From positions 62,001-126,000 of the forward strand of contig NZ_JABX01000014.1 in assembly GCF_001469165.1 (NCBI RefSeq): 64,000 bases of DNA. The letters are read 5' to 3'. The number at the start of each line of letters is the position of its first letter. The stretch's first letter is position 1. The notes below the pieces were generated by a model. That model did not search any database and was not told the DNA's origin. It saw nothing but the letters and a program-made list of their open reading frames with translations. The position numbers were made by a program, and so were the translations under genes. The stretch is from Thiohalocapsa sp. ML1. Its GTDB lineage: Bacteria > Pseudomonadota > Gammaproteobacteria > Chromatiales > Chromatiaceae. Positions 46,927 to 56,062 of the stretch are shown here, piece after piece.

Positions 46927-47270
46927 GCGAGTATCACGAGATCTGCCTGCTCGCGGACCTGCCTGACCCGGGCGCGGTCGGCTTCGAGGTGGACGGCGTC
47001 GGCGGCTTCGTGGTCCGCCGCGGCGGCGCGCTGCATGGCTACGTGGACCGCTGCCCGCACACGGGGGTGCCGCTGGCGTGGGCGCCCAACAGCTATCTCG
47101 ACGCCGCCGGCGAGCTGCTGCAATGCAGCCTGCACGGGGCCTTGTTCCTGCCGGACACGGGCGAGTGCATCCACGGCCCCTGCCTGGGGCGCTTTCTGAC
47201 GCCGTTGCCAGTGCTGGTCGAGGACGGGCGCGTGCTGGTGCACGAGGACGACCTCGACGACGTGGATTGA
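46923..47270 (+). CDS. Rieske [2Fe-2S] protein
   Basis: A 115-aa small Rieske ferredoxin-like protein. Cluster ligands are in DRCPHTGVPLAW (Cys-x-His) and LLQCSLHGALFLPDTG (Cys-x-x-His), with the closing GPCLGRFLTPLPV loop. No signal peptide, so cytoplasmic, as in ferredoxin components of dioxygenases or nitrite reductase NirD-like proteins. ATG 46923 overlaps the kinase stop (ATGA), so it is cotranslated with it; the functional link is unclear. Confidence 0.88.
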   Translation: MSEYHEICLLADLPDPGAVGFEVDGVGGFVVRRGGALHGYVDRCPHTGVPLAWAPNSYLDAAGELLQCSLHGALFLPDTGECIHGPCLGRFLTPLPVLVEDGRVLVHEDDLDDVD

Positions 47271-47288
47271 GCTCGCCGCCGGCGCCGC

Positions 47289-47876
47289 TCAGCGCTCCGC
47301 CATCGCGACGGTGTAATGGGGCCCCTGCTTCAGCTTGTCGTAGTTGCCGAAGACGTTGCGCAGATACCGCTGCATGAACTCCCGCAGACCGTTCACGGTG
47401 ACCACGTACAGCCGACCGCCGGGGTTCAGGCGCGCGCGGGCGTCGTAGAGCAGCAGGGTCAGCAGCTCCTTGCCGACCTTCGCCGGGATGTTGCTCGCGA
47501 TGAGGTCGAAACGCCGTGCCGGGTCGATGTGCTCAAAGCCGTTGCTGAGCGCCGCCTCGGCATTGGCGAGCCCGTTCAGTTGCGCGTTGCGGCGGGCGAG
47601 CTCGACGGCGACGAAGTCCTTGTCCACCATCAGCGTGCGCCCCTGCGGGGCGAGTGCCGCCAGCGTGCAGCCGATGGGGCCGTAGCCGCAGCCCAAGTCC
47701 AGGCAGTCGGCGTGCTCGGGCACCTCCACGCGGCTGAGCAAGAGCGCCGTGCCGGCGTCGATCTCGCGCGGCGAGAAGAGGCCCCAGGTGGACTCGAAGC
47801 GCAACGGGCGGCCCGCGAGCTCCGCCTCGAAGCGGATGGGCGCGCGCAGGGCGGCGAGGTCGGGGGGCTGCTGCAT
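47289..47876 (-). CDS. Class I SAM-dependent methyltransferase (RsmC/MTS-like)
   Basis: A 195-aa protein. SAM motif I is CLDLGCGYGPIGCTLAALAP, then TLMVDKDFVAVELARRNAQL. At motif IV, where N-methyltransferases of this group have NPP(F/Y), it reads DLIASNIPAKVGKELL. The preamble FESTWGLFSPREIDAGTALL is typical of the RsmC-type small methyltransferases that act on RNA or proteins. It is convergent with the Rieske gene. Substrate unknown. Confidence 0.82.
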   Translation of the reverse strand: MQQPPDLAALRAPIRFEAELAGRPLRFESTWGLFSPREIDAGTALLLSRVEVPEHADCLDLGCGYGPIGCTLAALAPQGRTLMVDKDFVAVELARRNAQLNGLANAEAALSNGFEHIDPARRFDLIASNIPAKVGKELLTLLLYDARARLNPGGRLYVVTVNGLREFMQRYLRNVFGNYDKLKQGPHYTVAMAER

Positions 47877-48373
47877 CGTCGGGCCGGCCGGGCCGGGCGG
47901 GGCGTTGGGGAAAGCGCGCAGTTTACATGGCGATCGCCGGTAAAGATCTCATCTACACTGGCGAGCGAGGCAGGCCTTAGAGCGACCAGGGCACGTAGCA
48001 TCTTCTTGCGGAGCCCGCTTGTTGCCGCACGTGAGAAGGGCCGAGGGCCGAGGGCCGAGGGCCGAGGTGGGCTCCCTTGTTCCTCGTGCTCCGCAAGCAC
48101 CTGGCGCCGTCAAGCCATCTAGCGAGGCAGAGCCTCAGACCGACCAGGGCACGGCGCCTGGTCTTGCGCCGCCCGCTCGTCGGCGCATTGAAGCACGGGC
48201 CAAGGGCCAAGGGCCAAGGGCCAAGGGCCGAGGCGGGCTCCCTCGGCCCTCGGCCCTTTCGCCTGCAAGCGCCGTGTCGTCGCGAAGCTTGACTCATCTG
48301 CAAGCATTCGGCGCCGTCAAGCCATCTAGTCCGCCAGCACATCACCACAAGCCACCTTAAGCAGCATCCGCCA
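47877..48373. repeat. 497-bp gap with two snap-back heptamer arrays and a dispersed element
   Basis: No gene. Array 1 at about 48036-48076: GGGCCGA units, centre GGTGGGCTCCC. Array 2 at 48196-48270: GGGCCAA units, centre CGAGGCGGGCTCCCTC, inverted CTCGGCC units and the flank CGCCTGCAAGC. Between them and before them lies an element (about 47965 and 48118) with AGCGAGGCAGAGCCTCAGAC and CGACCAGGGCACG, also found inverted at 1729. The phrase GGCGCCGTCAAGCCATCTAG occurs twice (about 48105 and 48311). Confidence 0.85.
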
Positions 48374-49657
48374 GTGTCCGACCTCGCCGGCCAACTCGAT
48401 ATCACCCTGCTCGCGCGGGGCCCGACCCCCGCCGCCCGCATCCAGTCGAGCCGCCCGGTGACGGCGGCGCGGGTCTTCGACGGCAAGCGGGTCGCCACCG
48501 TCGCGAGCCAGTTGCCGCTGTTGTACAGCGTCTGCGGCACGGCCCAGGGGCTGGCCTGCGTGCGCGCCTGCGAGGCGGCGCTCGGGCTCGCACCGGCGCC
48601 CTCGGCACAGGCTGCGCGCGATCTGCTGCTCCGCGCCGAGACGGTCAAGGAGCACCTGTGGCGGCTGCTGTTGGATTGGCCGCGGGCGCTGGCCGCGCTC
48701 GGCGTCGCCGCGCCGGTGCCGCCGCCCGGCGCGGACGCCGCGCACGAGTCGGCGATCGCCGGCGCCCTGCGTGCCTTCCTGACCCTGCGGGCGACGTTGG
48801 CGACGCACGGCGACCCCTTCCTCCCCGGCGCACGCAGCACCCGGCCGGTGCCGGCGCTGCTGGAGTCGGCGGCCGGCACGCTCGCCACGATCGCGGCGGA
48901 GTGGATCTTCGGCGCGCCGCCGGCCGACTGGCTCGCGGCAACCTGCACGGAGGCCGATCTGACCCGCTGGGCGGCGACCGGCAGCACGCCCGCGGCCGGC
49001 CTGGCGCGCGCCCTGCAGGCGGGCGGGCTTGCGGACCTGGGACGCTGCGAGGTCGGCGTCCTGCCGGCGGAGCAGGCCGACGGCAACCTGGACCCGGACC
49101 TGCTGCGGCGGCTGGCCACCGCGCTTGCGGCGCCGGACGCGGATGCCTTCGTCGGCGCGCCAACGCTGGACGGCTGGCCCACCGAGACCACGCCCTTTTC
49201 GCGCGAGCTCGGCCGGGGCGAGCTGGTGGCCGCGCTCGCGGCGCACCACGGCAACGGGCTGCTGCCGCGACTCGCGGCGCTGCTGGTGGAGCTCGCGCGA
49301 GCCAGCGCGGCGCTCGCGGCACCAGCCCGGGAGGCCGCCGCCCCGCTCGGGGCCGGCTTCGCGCTGGCATCGGGCAACCACCACCGCGTCGGGATCGGCG
49401 CCGCACCGGCCGCCCGCGGATTGCTCGTGCACCGGGTGGATGTGGACACGGGCGGTGCACCGGAGTCCGCGTGCGTGATGGGCTATCGCATCCTGGCGCC
49501 GACGGAGTGGAACTTCCACCCGCAGGGCGTCGTCGCAACGGCATTGTCTGCGCTCGCACGCGACGCCGGCGGCGGTGATGCGCTGCTCGCCGCCCACGCG
49601 GGGCTTGTCATCACCGCCGTCGACCCCTGCGTCGAATACTGCATGTCGGTATGCTGA
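48374..49657 (+). CDS. hupK: Hydrogenase accessory protein HupK
   Basis: A 427-aa protein distantly related to the large subunit of [NiFe] hydrogenases. Near the end it has EWNFHPQGVVATALSALARD and the final DPCVEYCMSVC, a degenerate form of the hydrogenase DPCxxCxxH nickel site with no His. VASQLPLLYSVCGTAQGLAC near the start corresponds to the RICGVC region but lacks the full ligand set. HupK is thought to act as a scaffold during Ni-Fe centre assembly. The start is GTG 48374. hypCDE follow on the same strand. Confidence 0.82.
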   Translation: MSDLAGQLDITLLARGPTPAARIQSSRPVTAARVFDGKRVATVASQLPLLYSVCGTAQGLACVRACEAALGLAPAPSAQAARDLLLRAETVKEHLWRLLLDWPRALAALGVAAPVPPPGADAAHESAIAGALRAFLTLRATLATHGDPFLPGARSTRPVPALLESAAGTLATIAAEWIFGAPPADWLAATCTEADLTRWAATGSTPAAGLARALQAGGLADLGRCEVGVLPAEQADGNLDPDLLRRLATALAAPDADAFVGAPTLDGWPTETTPFSRELGRGELVAALAAHHGNGLLPRLAALLVELARASAALAAPAREAAAPLGAGFALASGNHHRVGIGAAPAARGLLVHRVDVDTGGAPESACVMGYRILAPTEWNFHPQGVVATALSALARDAGGGDALLAAHAGLVITAVDPCVEYCMSVC

Positions 49658-49896
49658 CGCGGGATCGACACGCTGCCCCAACGCGGCACGGCCGGAACCA
49701 AGCCCCGTGATCGCAGCGTCCGCTCCTAGTCGTGCTCGGATGTTGTGGAATCCGATGACGAAACGAACCGAACGATAACGACAACGAAAACAGTCCGGCC
49801 AGCCTGGCCACGGACACGACGGGGCAGCCTGCCCCGCACGGAAAGCGCCGACCGCGGTGCTTCCCCAGCCGGTGACCAAACCCCTTGGAGCCCGCC
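49658..49896. other. Gap between hupK and hypC
   Basis: 239 bp without a gene. An AACGA/ACGACAACGA-rich stretch at about 49758-49790 resembles the GTTGTC runs near 6290 and 52455. No terminator seen, so hupK and hypCDE may be cotranscribed. Confidence 0.4.
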
Positions 49897-50166
49897 ATGT
49901 GCCTTGCGATCCCTGCCCAGATCCTCGCCGTCGACGCGAGCGGCGAAACCGCCGCCGTGTCCTTGGGCGGCGTGAAGAAATCCATCTCTCTGGCGCTGGT
50001 GGACGACGCCGCCGTCGGTGACTACGTGCTGGTGCACGTGGGCTATGCGCTGAACAAGGTGAGTCCGGAGGAAGCCGCGCGCACGCTGGCGTTGATCCAG
50101 GCCGCGGGCGAGCTTGACCCGGCCGAATTCGACCTCGATACCGTCACCGGGGAGCTGCCGCAATGA
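49897..50166 (+). CDS. hypC: Hydrogenase maturation chaperone HypC
   Basis: An 89-aa protein beginning MCLAIPAQILAVDASGETAA; the Cys at position 2, exposed after Met removal, carries the Fe(CN)2CO precursor with HypD. VGDYVLVHVGYALNKVSPEE is the family's conserved beta-barrel end. The start is fixed by the Met-Cys N-terminus at 49897. It overlaps hypD by 4 bp. Confidence 0.96.
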   Translation: MCLAIPAQILAVDASGETAAVSLGGVKKSISLALVDDAAVGDYVLVHVGYALNKVSPEEAARTLALIQAAGELDPAEFDLDTVTGELPQ

Positions 50167-51335
50167 ACGACGCCAGCACGATGAAGTACATCGACGAGTT
50201 CCGCGACGGCACGCTGGCGCGCAAGCTCGCCCGCACCATCGCCGCCGAGGCGGACCCGGCCCGGGACTATCGGCTGATGGAGTTCTGCGGCGGCCATACG
50301 CACGCCATCTACCGCTACGGCGTGCAGGATCTGATGCCGGACAACGTCAAGTTCGTCCATGGCCCGGGCTGTCCGGTCTGCGTGCTGCCGATGGCCCGTA
50401 TCGATCAGGCCATCGCCATGGCCGTCGAGCACGGCGTCACGCTCTGCACCTACGGCGACCTGATGCGGGTGCCGGCGAGCGAGCGCCGGAGCCTGCTGAA
50501 GGCCAAGGCCGGCGGTGCGGACATCCGCATGATCTACTCCACGCAGGACGCGCTCGCCATCGCCCGGCAGGATGCCGGGCGCCACGTTGTGCTGTTCGCC
50601 ATCGGCTTCGAGACCACGACGCCGCCGACGGCCGTCGCGCTCAAGGCCGCCCGCGCCGAGGGGCTCGCCAACTTCTTCGCCTTCTGCAACCACGTGCTGA
50701 CGCCGCCGGCACTGAAGACCATCCTCGCCACCGCCGGGCCGGACGGCGTGCAGCTCGACGGCATCCTGGGGCCGTCGCATGTGAGCACCATCATCGGCAG
50801 CCGGCCCTATGAATTCGTGCCGGAGCAATTCGCCAAGCCCGTGGTCATCGCGGGTTTCGAGCCGCTCGACGTCATGCAGAGCACGCTGATGCTGATCCGC
50901 CAGCTCAACGAGGGGCGCTGCACCGTCGAGAACCAGTACACCCGCGCCGTCACCCGCGACGGCAACCGCAAGGCGCAGGCGTTGATGGCGGAGGTCTTCG
51001 CGCCGCGAGACAGCTTCGAGTGGCGCGGCCTGGGCCACCTGCCGCACAGCGCGCTGCGGCTCGCCGACGGCTGGGCGGACTTCGATGCCGAGCAGCGCTT
51101 TCCGGTGGCGCCGGGGCCAAGTGGCAAATGGGGCAAGGAGATCAAGGGCTGCGAGTGCCCGAGCGTGCTGCGCGGCGTCATGGAGCCCACGGACTGCAAG
51201 CTGTTCGGCACGGTGTGCACGCCCGAGAACCCCATGGGCGCCTGCATGGTGTCGTCCGAGGGCGCCTGCGCCGCCTACTGGAGCTACGGGCGCTTCCGCG
51301 ACCTAAAGCGCCCCGCCGCGGGTGCGACCGCCTGA
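50163..51335 (+). CDS. hypD: Hydrogenase maturation protein HypD
   Basis: A 390-aa iron-sulfur protein that assembles the Fe(CN)2CO unit with HypC. Conserved blocks: LMEFCGGHTHAIYRYGVQDL, VKFVHGPGCPVCVLPMARID, FAIGFETTTPPTAVAL, and the C-terminal [4Fe-4S] Cys cluster region GCECPSVLRGVMEPTDCKLF with the following TVCTPENPMGACMVSSEGAC. ATG 50163 overlaps the hypC stop; a second Met at 50181 is possible. It overlaps hypE by one base. Confidence 0.97.
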   Translation: MNDASTMKYIDEFRDGTLARKLARTIAAEADPARDYRLMEFCGGHTHAIYRYGVQDLMPDNVKFVHGPGCPVCVLPMARIDQAIAMAVEHGVTLCTYGDLMRVPASERRSLLKAKAGGADIRMIYSTQDALAIARQDAGRHVVLFAIGFETTTPPTAVALKAARAEGLANFFAFCNHVLTPPALKTILATAGPDGVQLDGILGPSHVSTIIGSRPYEFVPEQFAKPVVIAGFEPLDVMQSTLMLIRQLNEGRCTVENQYTRAVTRDGNRKAQALMAEVFAPRDSFEWRGLGHLPHSALRLADGWADFDAEQRFPVAPGPSGKWGKEIKGCECPSVLRGVMEPTDCKLFGTVCTPENPMGACMVSSEGACAAYWSYGRFRDLKRPAAGATA

Positions 51336-52393
51336 TGGCCGGCTCGGACAACCCGCGCCCGCGCTACGCCGGGCGGCTCGACATCGCGCACGGCGCCGTG
51401 GACATGAGCCACGGCAGCGGCGGGCGGGCCATGGCGCAGCTCATTGATGAGCTGTTCCGCGCGCATCTGGACAACGTCTTGCTGGCCCAGGGCAACGATC
51501 AAGCCCTGTTCACGCCGCCGCCGGGCCGACTCGCCATCAGCACCGATGGGCATGTGATCTCGCCGTTGTTCTTTCCGGGCGGCGACATCGGCTGTCTCGC
51601 CGTGCACGGCACCATCAACGACGTGGCCATGTGCGGCGCCAGGCCGCTCTACCTCGCCGCCGGGTTCATCCTCGAAGAGGGCCTGCCGCTCGCGGACTTG
51701 GCGCGCATCGTCAAGAGCATGGCCGCGGCCTGCAACGCCGCCGGCGTGCCCGTGGTCACCGGCGACACCAAGGTGGTGGAGCGAGGCCACGGCGACGGCT
51801 GTTTCATCACCACCACCGGCGTCGGCGTCTTGGCCGACGGCATCGACATCGCCGGCAGCAACGCCCGGCCCGGCGATGCCATCCTCGTCTCCGGCCATAT
51901 CGGCGACCATGGCGTGGCCATCATGTCCAAGCGCGAGAATCTGGGCTTCGAGACCGAGATCCGCTCCGACACCGCCGCGCTGCACGACCTGGTCGCCGCC
52001 ATGCTGGAGGCCGTGCCGGAGATCCATTGCCTGCGCGACCCCACCCGCGGCGGCCTCGCCAACACGCTGAACGAGCTCGCCCAGCAGTCCCAAGTCGGCA
52101 TGCAGATCAGGGAGCCCGCCATCCCCGTGCGCCCCGAGGTCGCCGCCGCCTGCGAGCTGTTGGGTCTCGACCCGCTCAACGTCGCCAACGAAGGCAAGCT
52201 CATCGCCATCTGCCCCGCCGAGCACGCCGAGCGGCTGCTCGCCGCCATGCGCGCGCATCCCAAGGGCGAGCACGCCGCCATCATCGGCGAGGTCTTCGAG
52301 GACGCCCACCACTTCGTGCAGATGGAAACCGCCTTCGGCGGCAACCGCATCGTCGATTGGCTCGCGGGGGAGCAGTTGCCTAGGATTTGCTGA
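51335..52393 (+). CDS. hypE: Carbamoyl dehydratase HypE
   Basis: A 352-aa PurM-like protein that dehydrates the carbamoyl group donated by HypF to form the cyanide ligands. MSHGSGGRAMAQLIDELF, GHVISPLFFPGGDIGCLAVH, TGDTKVVERGHGDGCFITTT and RDPTRGGLANTLNELA are family hallmarks. The C-terminus is PRIC, the Cys that is carbamoylated. hypF, hypA, hypB and the structural genes are not in this window. Confidence 0.97.
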   Translation: MAGSDNPRPRYAGRLDIAHGAVDMSHGSGGRAMAQLIDELFRAHLDNVLLAQGNDQALFTPPPGRLAISTDGHVISPLFFPGGDIGCLAVHGTINDVAMCGARPLYLAAGFILEEGLPLADLARIVKSMAAACNAAGVPVVTGDTKVVERGHGDGCFITTTGVGVLADGIDIAGSNARPGDAILVSGHIGDHGVAIMSKRENLGFETEIRSDTAALHDLVAAMLEAVPEIHCLRDPTRGGLANTLNELAQQSQVGMQIREPAIPVRPEVAAACELLGLDPLNVANEGKLIAICPAEHAERLLAAMRAHPKGEHAAIIGEVFEDAHHFVQMETAFGGNRIVDWLAGEQLPRIC

Positions 52394-52400
52394 GCGGCGA

Positions 52401-52420
52401 CGGTACAGTTGTTTGTACCG
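52401..52420. other. Hairpin after hypE
   Basis: CGGTACA-GTTGTT-TGTACCG, 7-bp perfect arms, just after the hypE stop. No T run, so it is only a weak candidate transcript end. Confidence 0.4.
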
Positions 52421-52645
52421 TATCCGACAAGGTCTGAGACCGTCGGAGACTTTCGTTGTCGTTGTCATGATCGAATGCCGGGCGCTTACGAGCACGACAA
52501 CAACCCGAGGTTGCAAGCACGGTTCTTGGTTCCGGCTCTGCCGGCTTAGGGCGGATGAATGCAAGCGGGGCAGCGGTATGATCTCACCTTCACCGCACCG
52601 GCGGCAGCACGAGCTGCCGCCCCGAATTGCGCGAGGACACAAGCC

Positions 52646-52894
52646 ATGACACTGGCAGAGGCCATCTACCAACGCAGCCTGCGACTGCCCGAGGAGGCCG
52701 CGCGCGAGGCGCTGGATTTCATCGAGTTTCTGGAACAGCGCTACGGCACCCGCAACGGCACCGACGCGAGCGCTGCGGACGATGCAGCGCGCCGAACAGC
52801 GCTGGAGCGCGTGGCCGGCATCCGCGTGGACTGGGGCGGCAAGCCCATCCGCGACCGCAACGCACTCTACGACGCTGCCCGCGACGGATCCTGA
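52646..52894 (+). CDS. Antitoxin of a PIN-domain pair
   Basis: An 82-aa protein: TLAEAIYQRSLRLPEEAARE followed by ALDFIEFLEQRYG, a DUF2281-like pattern often seen upstream of PIN genes. The C-terminal GIRVDWGGKPIRDRNALYDA likely binds the toxin. I chose ATG 52646, preceded by GAGGA at about 11 bp; the frame stays open upstream to 52559. It lies 3 bp before the toxin gene. Confidence 0.72.
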   Translation: MTLAEAIYQRSLRLPEEAAREALDFIEFLEQRYGTRNGTDASAADDAARRTALERVAGIRVDWGGKPIRDRNALYDAARDGS

Positions 52895-52897
52895 GCC

Positions 52898-53293
52898 GTG
52901 TCCGCCTTCCTCGACAGCAACGTCGTGCTCTACGCCCTGGGTTCGGAAGAGCCCAAACGGCTGCGCGCGCTCGATCTCATCGCCGTGCGGCCGACCATTT
53001 CGACCCAGGTCGTCAATGAATGCAGCCATGTGCTGCGGCGCAAAGCAGGCTGGGAGCCAGGCCAACTGGCGCAGGAGCTTCCGATGTTCTTGGGACTCAT
53101 GCGTGTCGTGGACATCGGCATGCTGCAGATTCGCGAAGCCTGGCGCATCGCGGAGCGCTACGGCTACAGCCACTTCGACAGCCTGATCATTGCGTCGGCA
53201 CTGTACGCCGGATGCCGCACGCTCTGGACTGAAGATCTTCAGCACGGGCAGGTCATCGACGCAAAGCTCACGCTGAGCAACCCCTTCGTCTAG
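52898..53293 (+). CDS. vapC: PIN-domain toxin (VapC type)
   Basis: A 131-aa PIN protein. SAFLDSNVVLYALGSEEPKR opens it with the first Asp, STQVVNECSHVLRRKAG has the Glu, and AERYGYSHFDSLIIASALYA plus LWTEDLQHGQVID carry the remaining acids. The start is GTG 52898. It is the third PIN toxin in the window, next to the left border of the low-GC island and convergent with it. Confidence 0.82.
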   Translation: MSAFLDSNVVLYALGSEEPKRLRALDLIAVRPTISTQVVNECSHVLRRKAGWEPGQLAQELPMFLGLMRVVDIGMLQIREAWRIAERYGYSHFDSLIIASALYAGCRTLWTEDLQHGQVIDAKLTLSNPFV

Positions 53294-53335
53294 GCTGACG
53301 CCGTCGGCGGGCACGCAAGCGGCGGGGTCGCTCGC

Positions 53336-54145
53336 CTACAGAGAACAGATCAGGCAGCCCTCGCGCTCCTCAGGTTCCACGTCCGCATCGGCAAGCACAG
53401 CCGCCAGCGGCAGGTCCGATCGGAGCTTGCGCCGACGCTCCTGGTCCCGCGCCCAGTTTTTCTCGATCTCGGCGACTCTTTCGGGGCGCTCCAATTCTTC
53501 AAGAGATTCGTTCTGAGCCCAAGTGAACCCTTGCGTGCTTTCCGCGCTGCGCGCTTCATAAACCTTCGCTTCCTCGTAGAGCTCAGGATATTTGCGCTTC
53601 AGCCGTACCCACTCAATCTTCTGCTGATAAAAACAGAAGAAGCAGCCTGAGCGCGACCGGCCCCAGTGCATATAGGCTGGCAGGCCAAGACCAGACTCCT
53701 CGAGGATGCGGATGATATCGGCGCGAACCAAGCCATCTTCACGGAAAGGATAGACGGCCGTAATGTTTGGTTTCGTGCTGATATAACCCGTACGCGCCTC
53801 GTCGGCACGAAGCCCTACATAGTTGATTACCGGGCCGTCGCCTACGTACGCCTCGAACGGTTTCAACTTTAACATCTTGGTGCACCAGCGCCGGTGATTG
53901 GACGGAAGCATGTCGCCGTAAACCGCCAGCCAGTGATCGAAGGGATCGTCGGGGGTGGTCCTGACGATATCCCTCCCAAGGATGTCTCCAAGCCGTGCGA
54001 TGTAATCGTACGTCTCCGGGAGCTCCTTCCCTGTGTCGTGGAAGATGTACTCCATCTCCGCGACACGGTCGCGCAGATATATTGCCAGGGCGGCACTATC
54101 TTTGCCCCCAGAGAGGCTGAGGATGTGGCGGATAGTCGGCTCCAC
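53336..54145 (-). CDS. PP-loop ATP pyrophosphatase / PAPS reductase-like (DndC/SspD-like)
   Basis: A 269-aa protein with the PP-loop SGGKDS at residues 12-17 (HILSLSGGKDSAALAIYL), followed by FHDTGKELPETYDYIARLG. Cys that could hold an Fe-S cluster occur in HRRWCTKMLK, RSGCFFCFYQQ and the last residues REGCLICSL (Cys 264 and 267). Such enzymes activate a substrate by adenylation; in DndC and SspD this allows sulfur to enter the DNA backbone. It is much shorter than DndC (about 500 aa). The start is GTG, 9 bp after the receiver gene. Last gene of the six-gene run. Confidence 0.8.
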   Translation of the reverse strand: MEPTIRHILSLSGGKDSAALAIYLRDRVAEMEYIFHDTGKELPETYDYIARLGDILGRDIVRTTPDDPFDHWLAVYGDMLPSNHRRWCTKMLKLKPFEAYVGDGPVINYVGLRADEARTGYISTKPNITAVYPFREDGLVRADIIRILEESGLGLPAYMHWGRSRSGCFFCFYQQKIEWVRLKRKYPELYEEAKVYEARSAESTQGFTWAQNESLEELERPERVAEIEKNWARDQERRRKLRSDLPLAAVLADADVEPEEREGCLICSL

Positions 54146-54154
54146 GTCGGGCCC

Positions 54155-56062
54155 CTAGCCTGGGAGCGTCAGGCATACAATGTAGCTTCGGCTGAAGCTT
54201 TCTCTAGGGGTTTTGCTCTCGCGACAAACGATTACGGATTTCCCTAACAACTCCGTTGGTTCCTTGTGCGGAAATTGAAAAGGCTCCGCTAATCGCAAGA
54301 GCTCCAGCGGATCACGTAAAGCCTCGCTAATTCTGGCAGCCGCTTTCATGTCCTTAGCGTTTCCTGTCTTCTGTAGTTCGATTACACCGTCGCGCACTTT
54401 TCTTATTAGCGTTGCCGAATACTCGCCGTCGAGCACCACACGGTCAGACGCGGACTCTCCCGCCATCAAAAGTTGCCCGAGGCTGAAGTCGGTCGGCTCG
54501 CTGATCCACTTGCCTGCGCGAGCGAGACGTTCCTTCGCCTTTACCTTGTCGTAAACGGGCGGAGGGACGGGCAGTCCAACGCGCGCGAGTTCCGATCGCA
54601 CTGCACCCTGCAACGCTAGCACGTACGTCGGCCGCATCCGCGCTTTACGCGTTCTGTTGCCGCAATTGCCGCAATCTACCCATCTGGAAAACTCACCATA
54701 TGGAATGGCGATCTGCTTCTTAATATCCCATTGGACGCGATACTTGTGATCGTCGATCATAAAGTATGGCGTATCCGGCGCTTGCTTGCGCGCCGAACGC
54801 TCTGGCGTGCCTACGGGACGCAAACTTCCAGGGACTAAAAGAACCGAAAGATCCGCATCGATGAACCGATTCTGGCGAGGGCTCTCGGCCAAGTCGCACT
54901 GTGGATTGACCACCACGTAAAGCCTGGGAAGACAACCTGACTGCTCTTCCAAAATTACGTCGCCGAGGCCAATTGCGAGACGCCTCAACTCTTCTGCGCC
55001 ATCCGGACTGTGTGGGTGCGCTTCGAAATCGCCGATGTGCATATCGAACATTGCGGCATTGTATAATCCGTTCATTGCGTCGGAAGGCTCCGTCAGAGCT
55101 GGCAATCCCTCGAAATCCTGCTTGTTCAGTTCCTTCAACGGCCGGCGAAGCTCCCCGCGAAACAATAGGTCAACCCAAACACCCGCAAGAAGCTCAACTA
55201 AGTAATCGCCCAGGGGGTGACCGTCATTCCTGAGTGCGAAGCGCTGCAAGTTCGCATAGTCGCTAAGCGTGAGATTCCTAAGCTGCTCCACGAAAGCAGC
55301 CGCCGCGGCATCGGTATTCCTCCTAACGGCGTCAACAAAATTCTGGACAACGTGACCCTCTTGCAGATATCTACAGAGCACTGTCATTAGGAAGCCAATA
55401 TCAGCGGGATCTTGAAGTCCGCTCTTGGGGACAGCATGAAACAGGCCAGAGATAAGCCCCGACTTGAGGCTGAACGACCGAGCATAGTCCTTAATGGACG
55501 GATCCGAGGAAATTAGAACAATTATCGGCGTCGCCGGGCCGCGATCCCGGTGAATCTCGGCCGCAACCGCTTCCGCTCGCGCAACAGCCGCACGGTGGTC
55601 GCCCTCCTGACCCAAGCGCCAGTCTAGAAACACGATGCTCGTGTCATCAAGATGCTCTCGCCAACTACTCTCGCCTGCCGTGGGAACATGAAGGCCCAAC
55701 GATCTCAAATACTCGATTGCGGGCATGACCTCCTGGATTTTGCCCAACTGCTCAACCACGTAAGGCACGGTTTGGGCCAATTGTCGCAATGGATGGCTCT
55801 CCGGTCGGTCAAGCAGGTTCGCTATCAGGTCACCGCTCAAAGCATCCGGACCCGTTATCTCTTCTGCCAACGCAGACTCCCGAGCCGCGTCGTCCGCTAC
55901 GATCGCAGCCCAAAGCTGATCCTGTTCCTCGGAGGTCAACTCCGCATGAGCAAACCCATCAAACCCGTCGTCGATGAACAACACCTTCTTTACCGACTTC
56001 GCCGAAAGAAACGCTACCAATTTAGTCTCTGGCGGGTCCGATGTCTGTTCTGAATGACTCAC
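54155..56062 (-). CDS. Large protein with an atypical receiver domain
   Basis: A 635-aa protein. The N-terminal third looks like a response-regulator receiver: acidic pair at residues 31-32 (VKKVLFIDDGFDGF), putative phospho-acceptor Asp 147 (SIVFLDWRLGQEGD), Ser/Thr region TPIIVLISSD and the Lys in AVPKSGL. About 115 residues separate the first two, against 40-45 normally, so some 70 residues are inserted. The other 400 residues (LPRLYVVVNPQCDLAESPRQ; a CGNCGNR Cys pair) match nothing I know, and there is no DNA-binding domain. The GTG start overlaps the kinase-like gene; a partner relationship is likely. Confidence 0.72.
   Translation of the reverse strand: MSHSEQTSDPPETKLVAFLSAKSVKKVLFIDDGFDGFAHAELTSEEQDQLWAAIVADDAARESALAEEITGPDALSGDLIANLLDRPESHPLRQLAQTVPYVVEQLGKIQEVMPAIEYLRSLGLHVPTAGESSWREHLDDTSIVFLDWRLGQEGDHRAAVARAEAVAAEIHRDRGPATPIIVLISSDPSIKDYARSFSLKSGLISGLFHAVPKSGLQDPADIGFLMTVLCRYLQEGHVVQNFVDAVRRNTDAAAAAFVEQLRNLTLSDYANLQRFALRNDGHPLGDYLVELLAGVWVDLLFRGELRRPLKELNKQDFEGLPALTEPSDAMNGLYNAAMFDMHIGDFEAHPHSPDGAEELRRLAIGLGDVILEEQSGCLPRLYVVVNPQCDLAESPRQNRFIDADLSVLLVPGSLRPVGTPERSARKQAPDTPYFMIDDHKYRVQWDIKKQIAIPYGEFSRWVDCGNCGNRTRKARMRPTYVLALQGAVRSELARVGLPVPPPVYDKVKAKERLARAGKWISEPTDFSLGQLLMAGESASDRVVLDGEYSATLIRKVRDGVIELQKTGNAKDMKAAARISEALRDPLELLRLAEPFQFPHKEPTELLGKSVIVCRESKTPRESFSRSYIVCLTLPG

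Noticed and set aside
51284-53314. 676-aa minus-strand frame
   Set aside because: Antisense to hypE and spanning into the vapBC pair; no motif and no coherent composition.
53336-54145. Assimilatory PAPS/APS reductase (CysH)
   Set aside because: No cys genes nearby, the arrangement of Cys pairs differs from CysH's ending, and the operon context is desulfurase plus ATPases.
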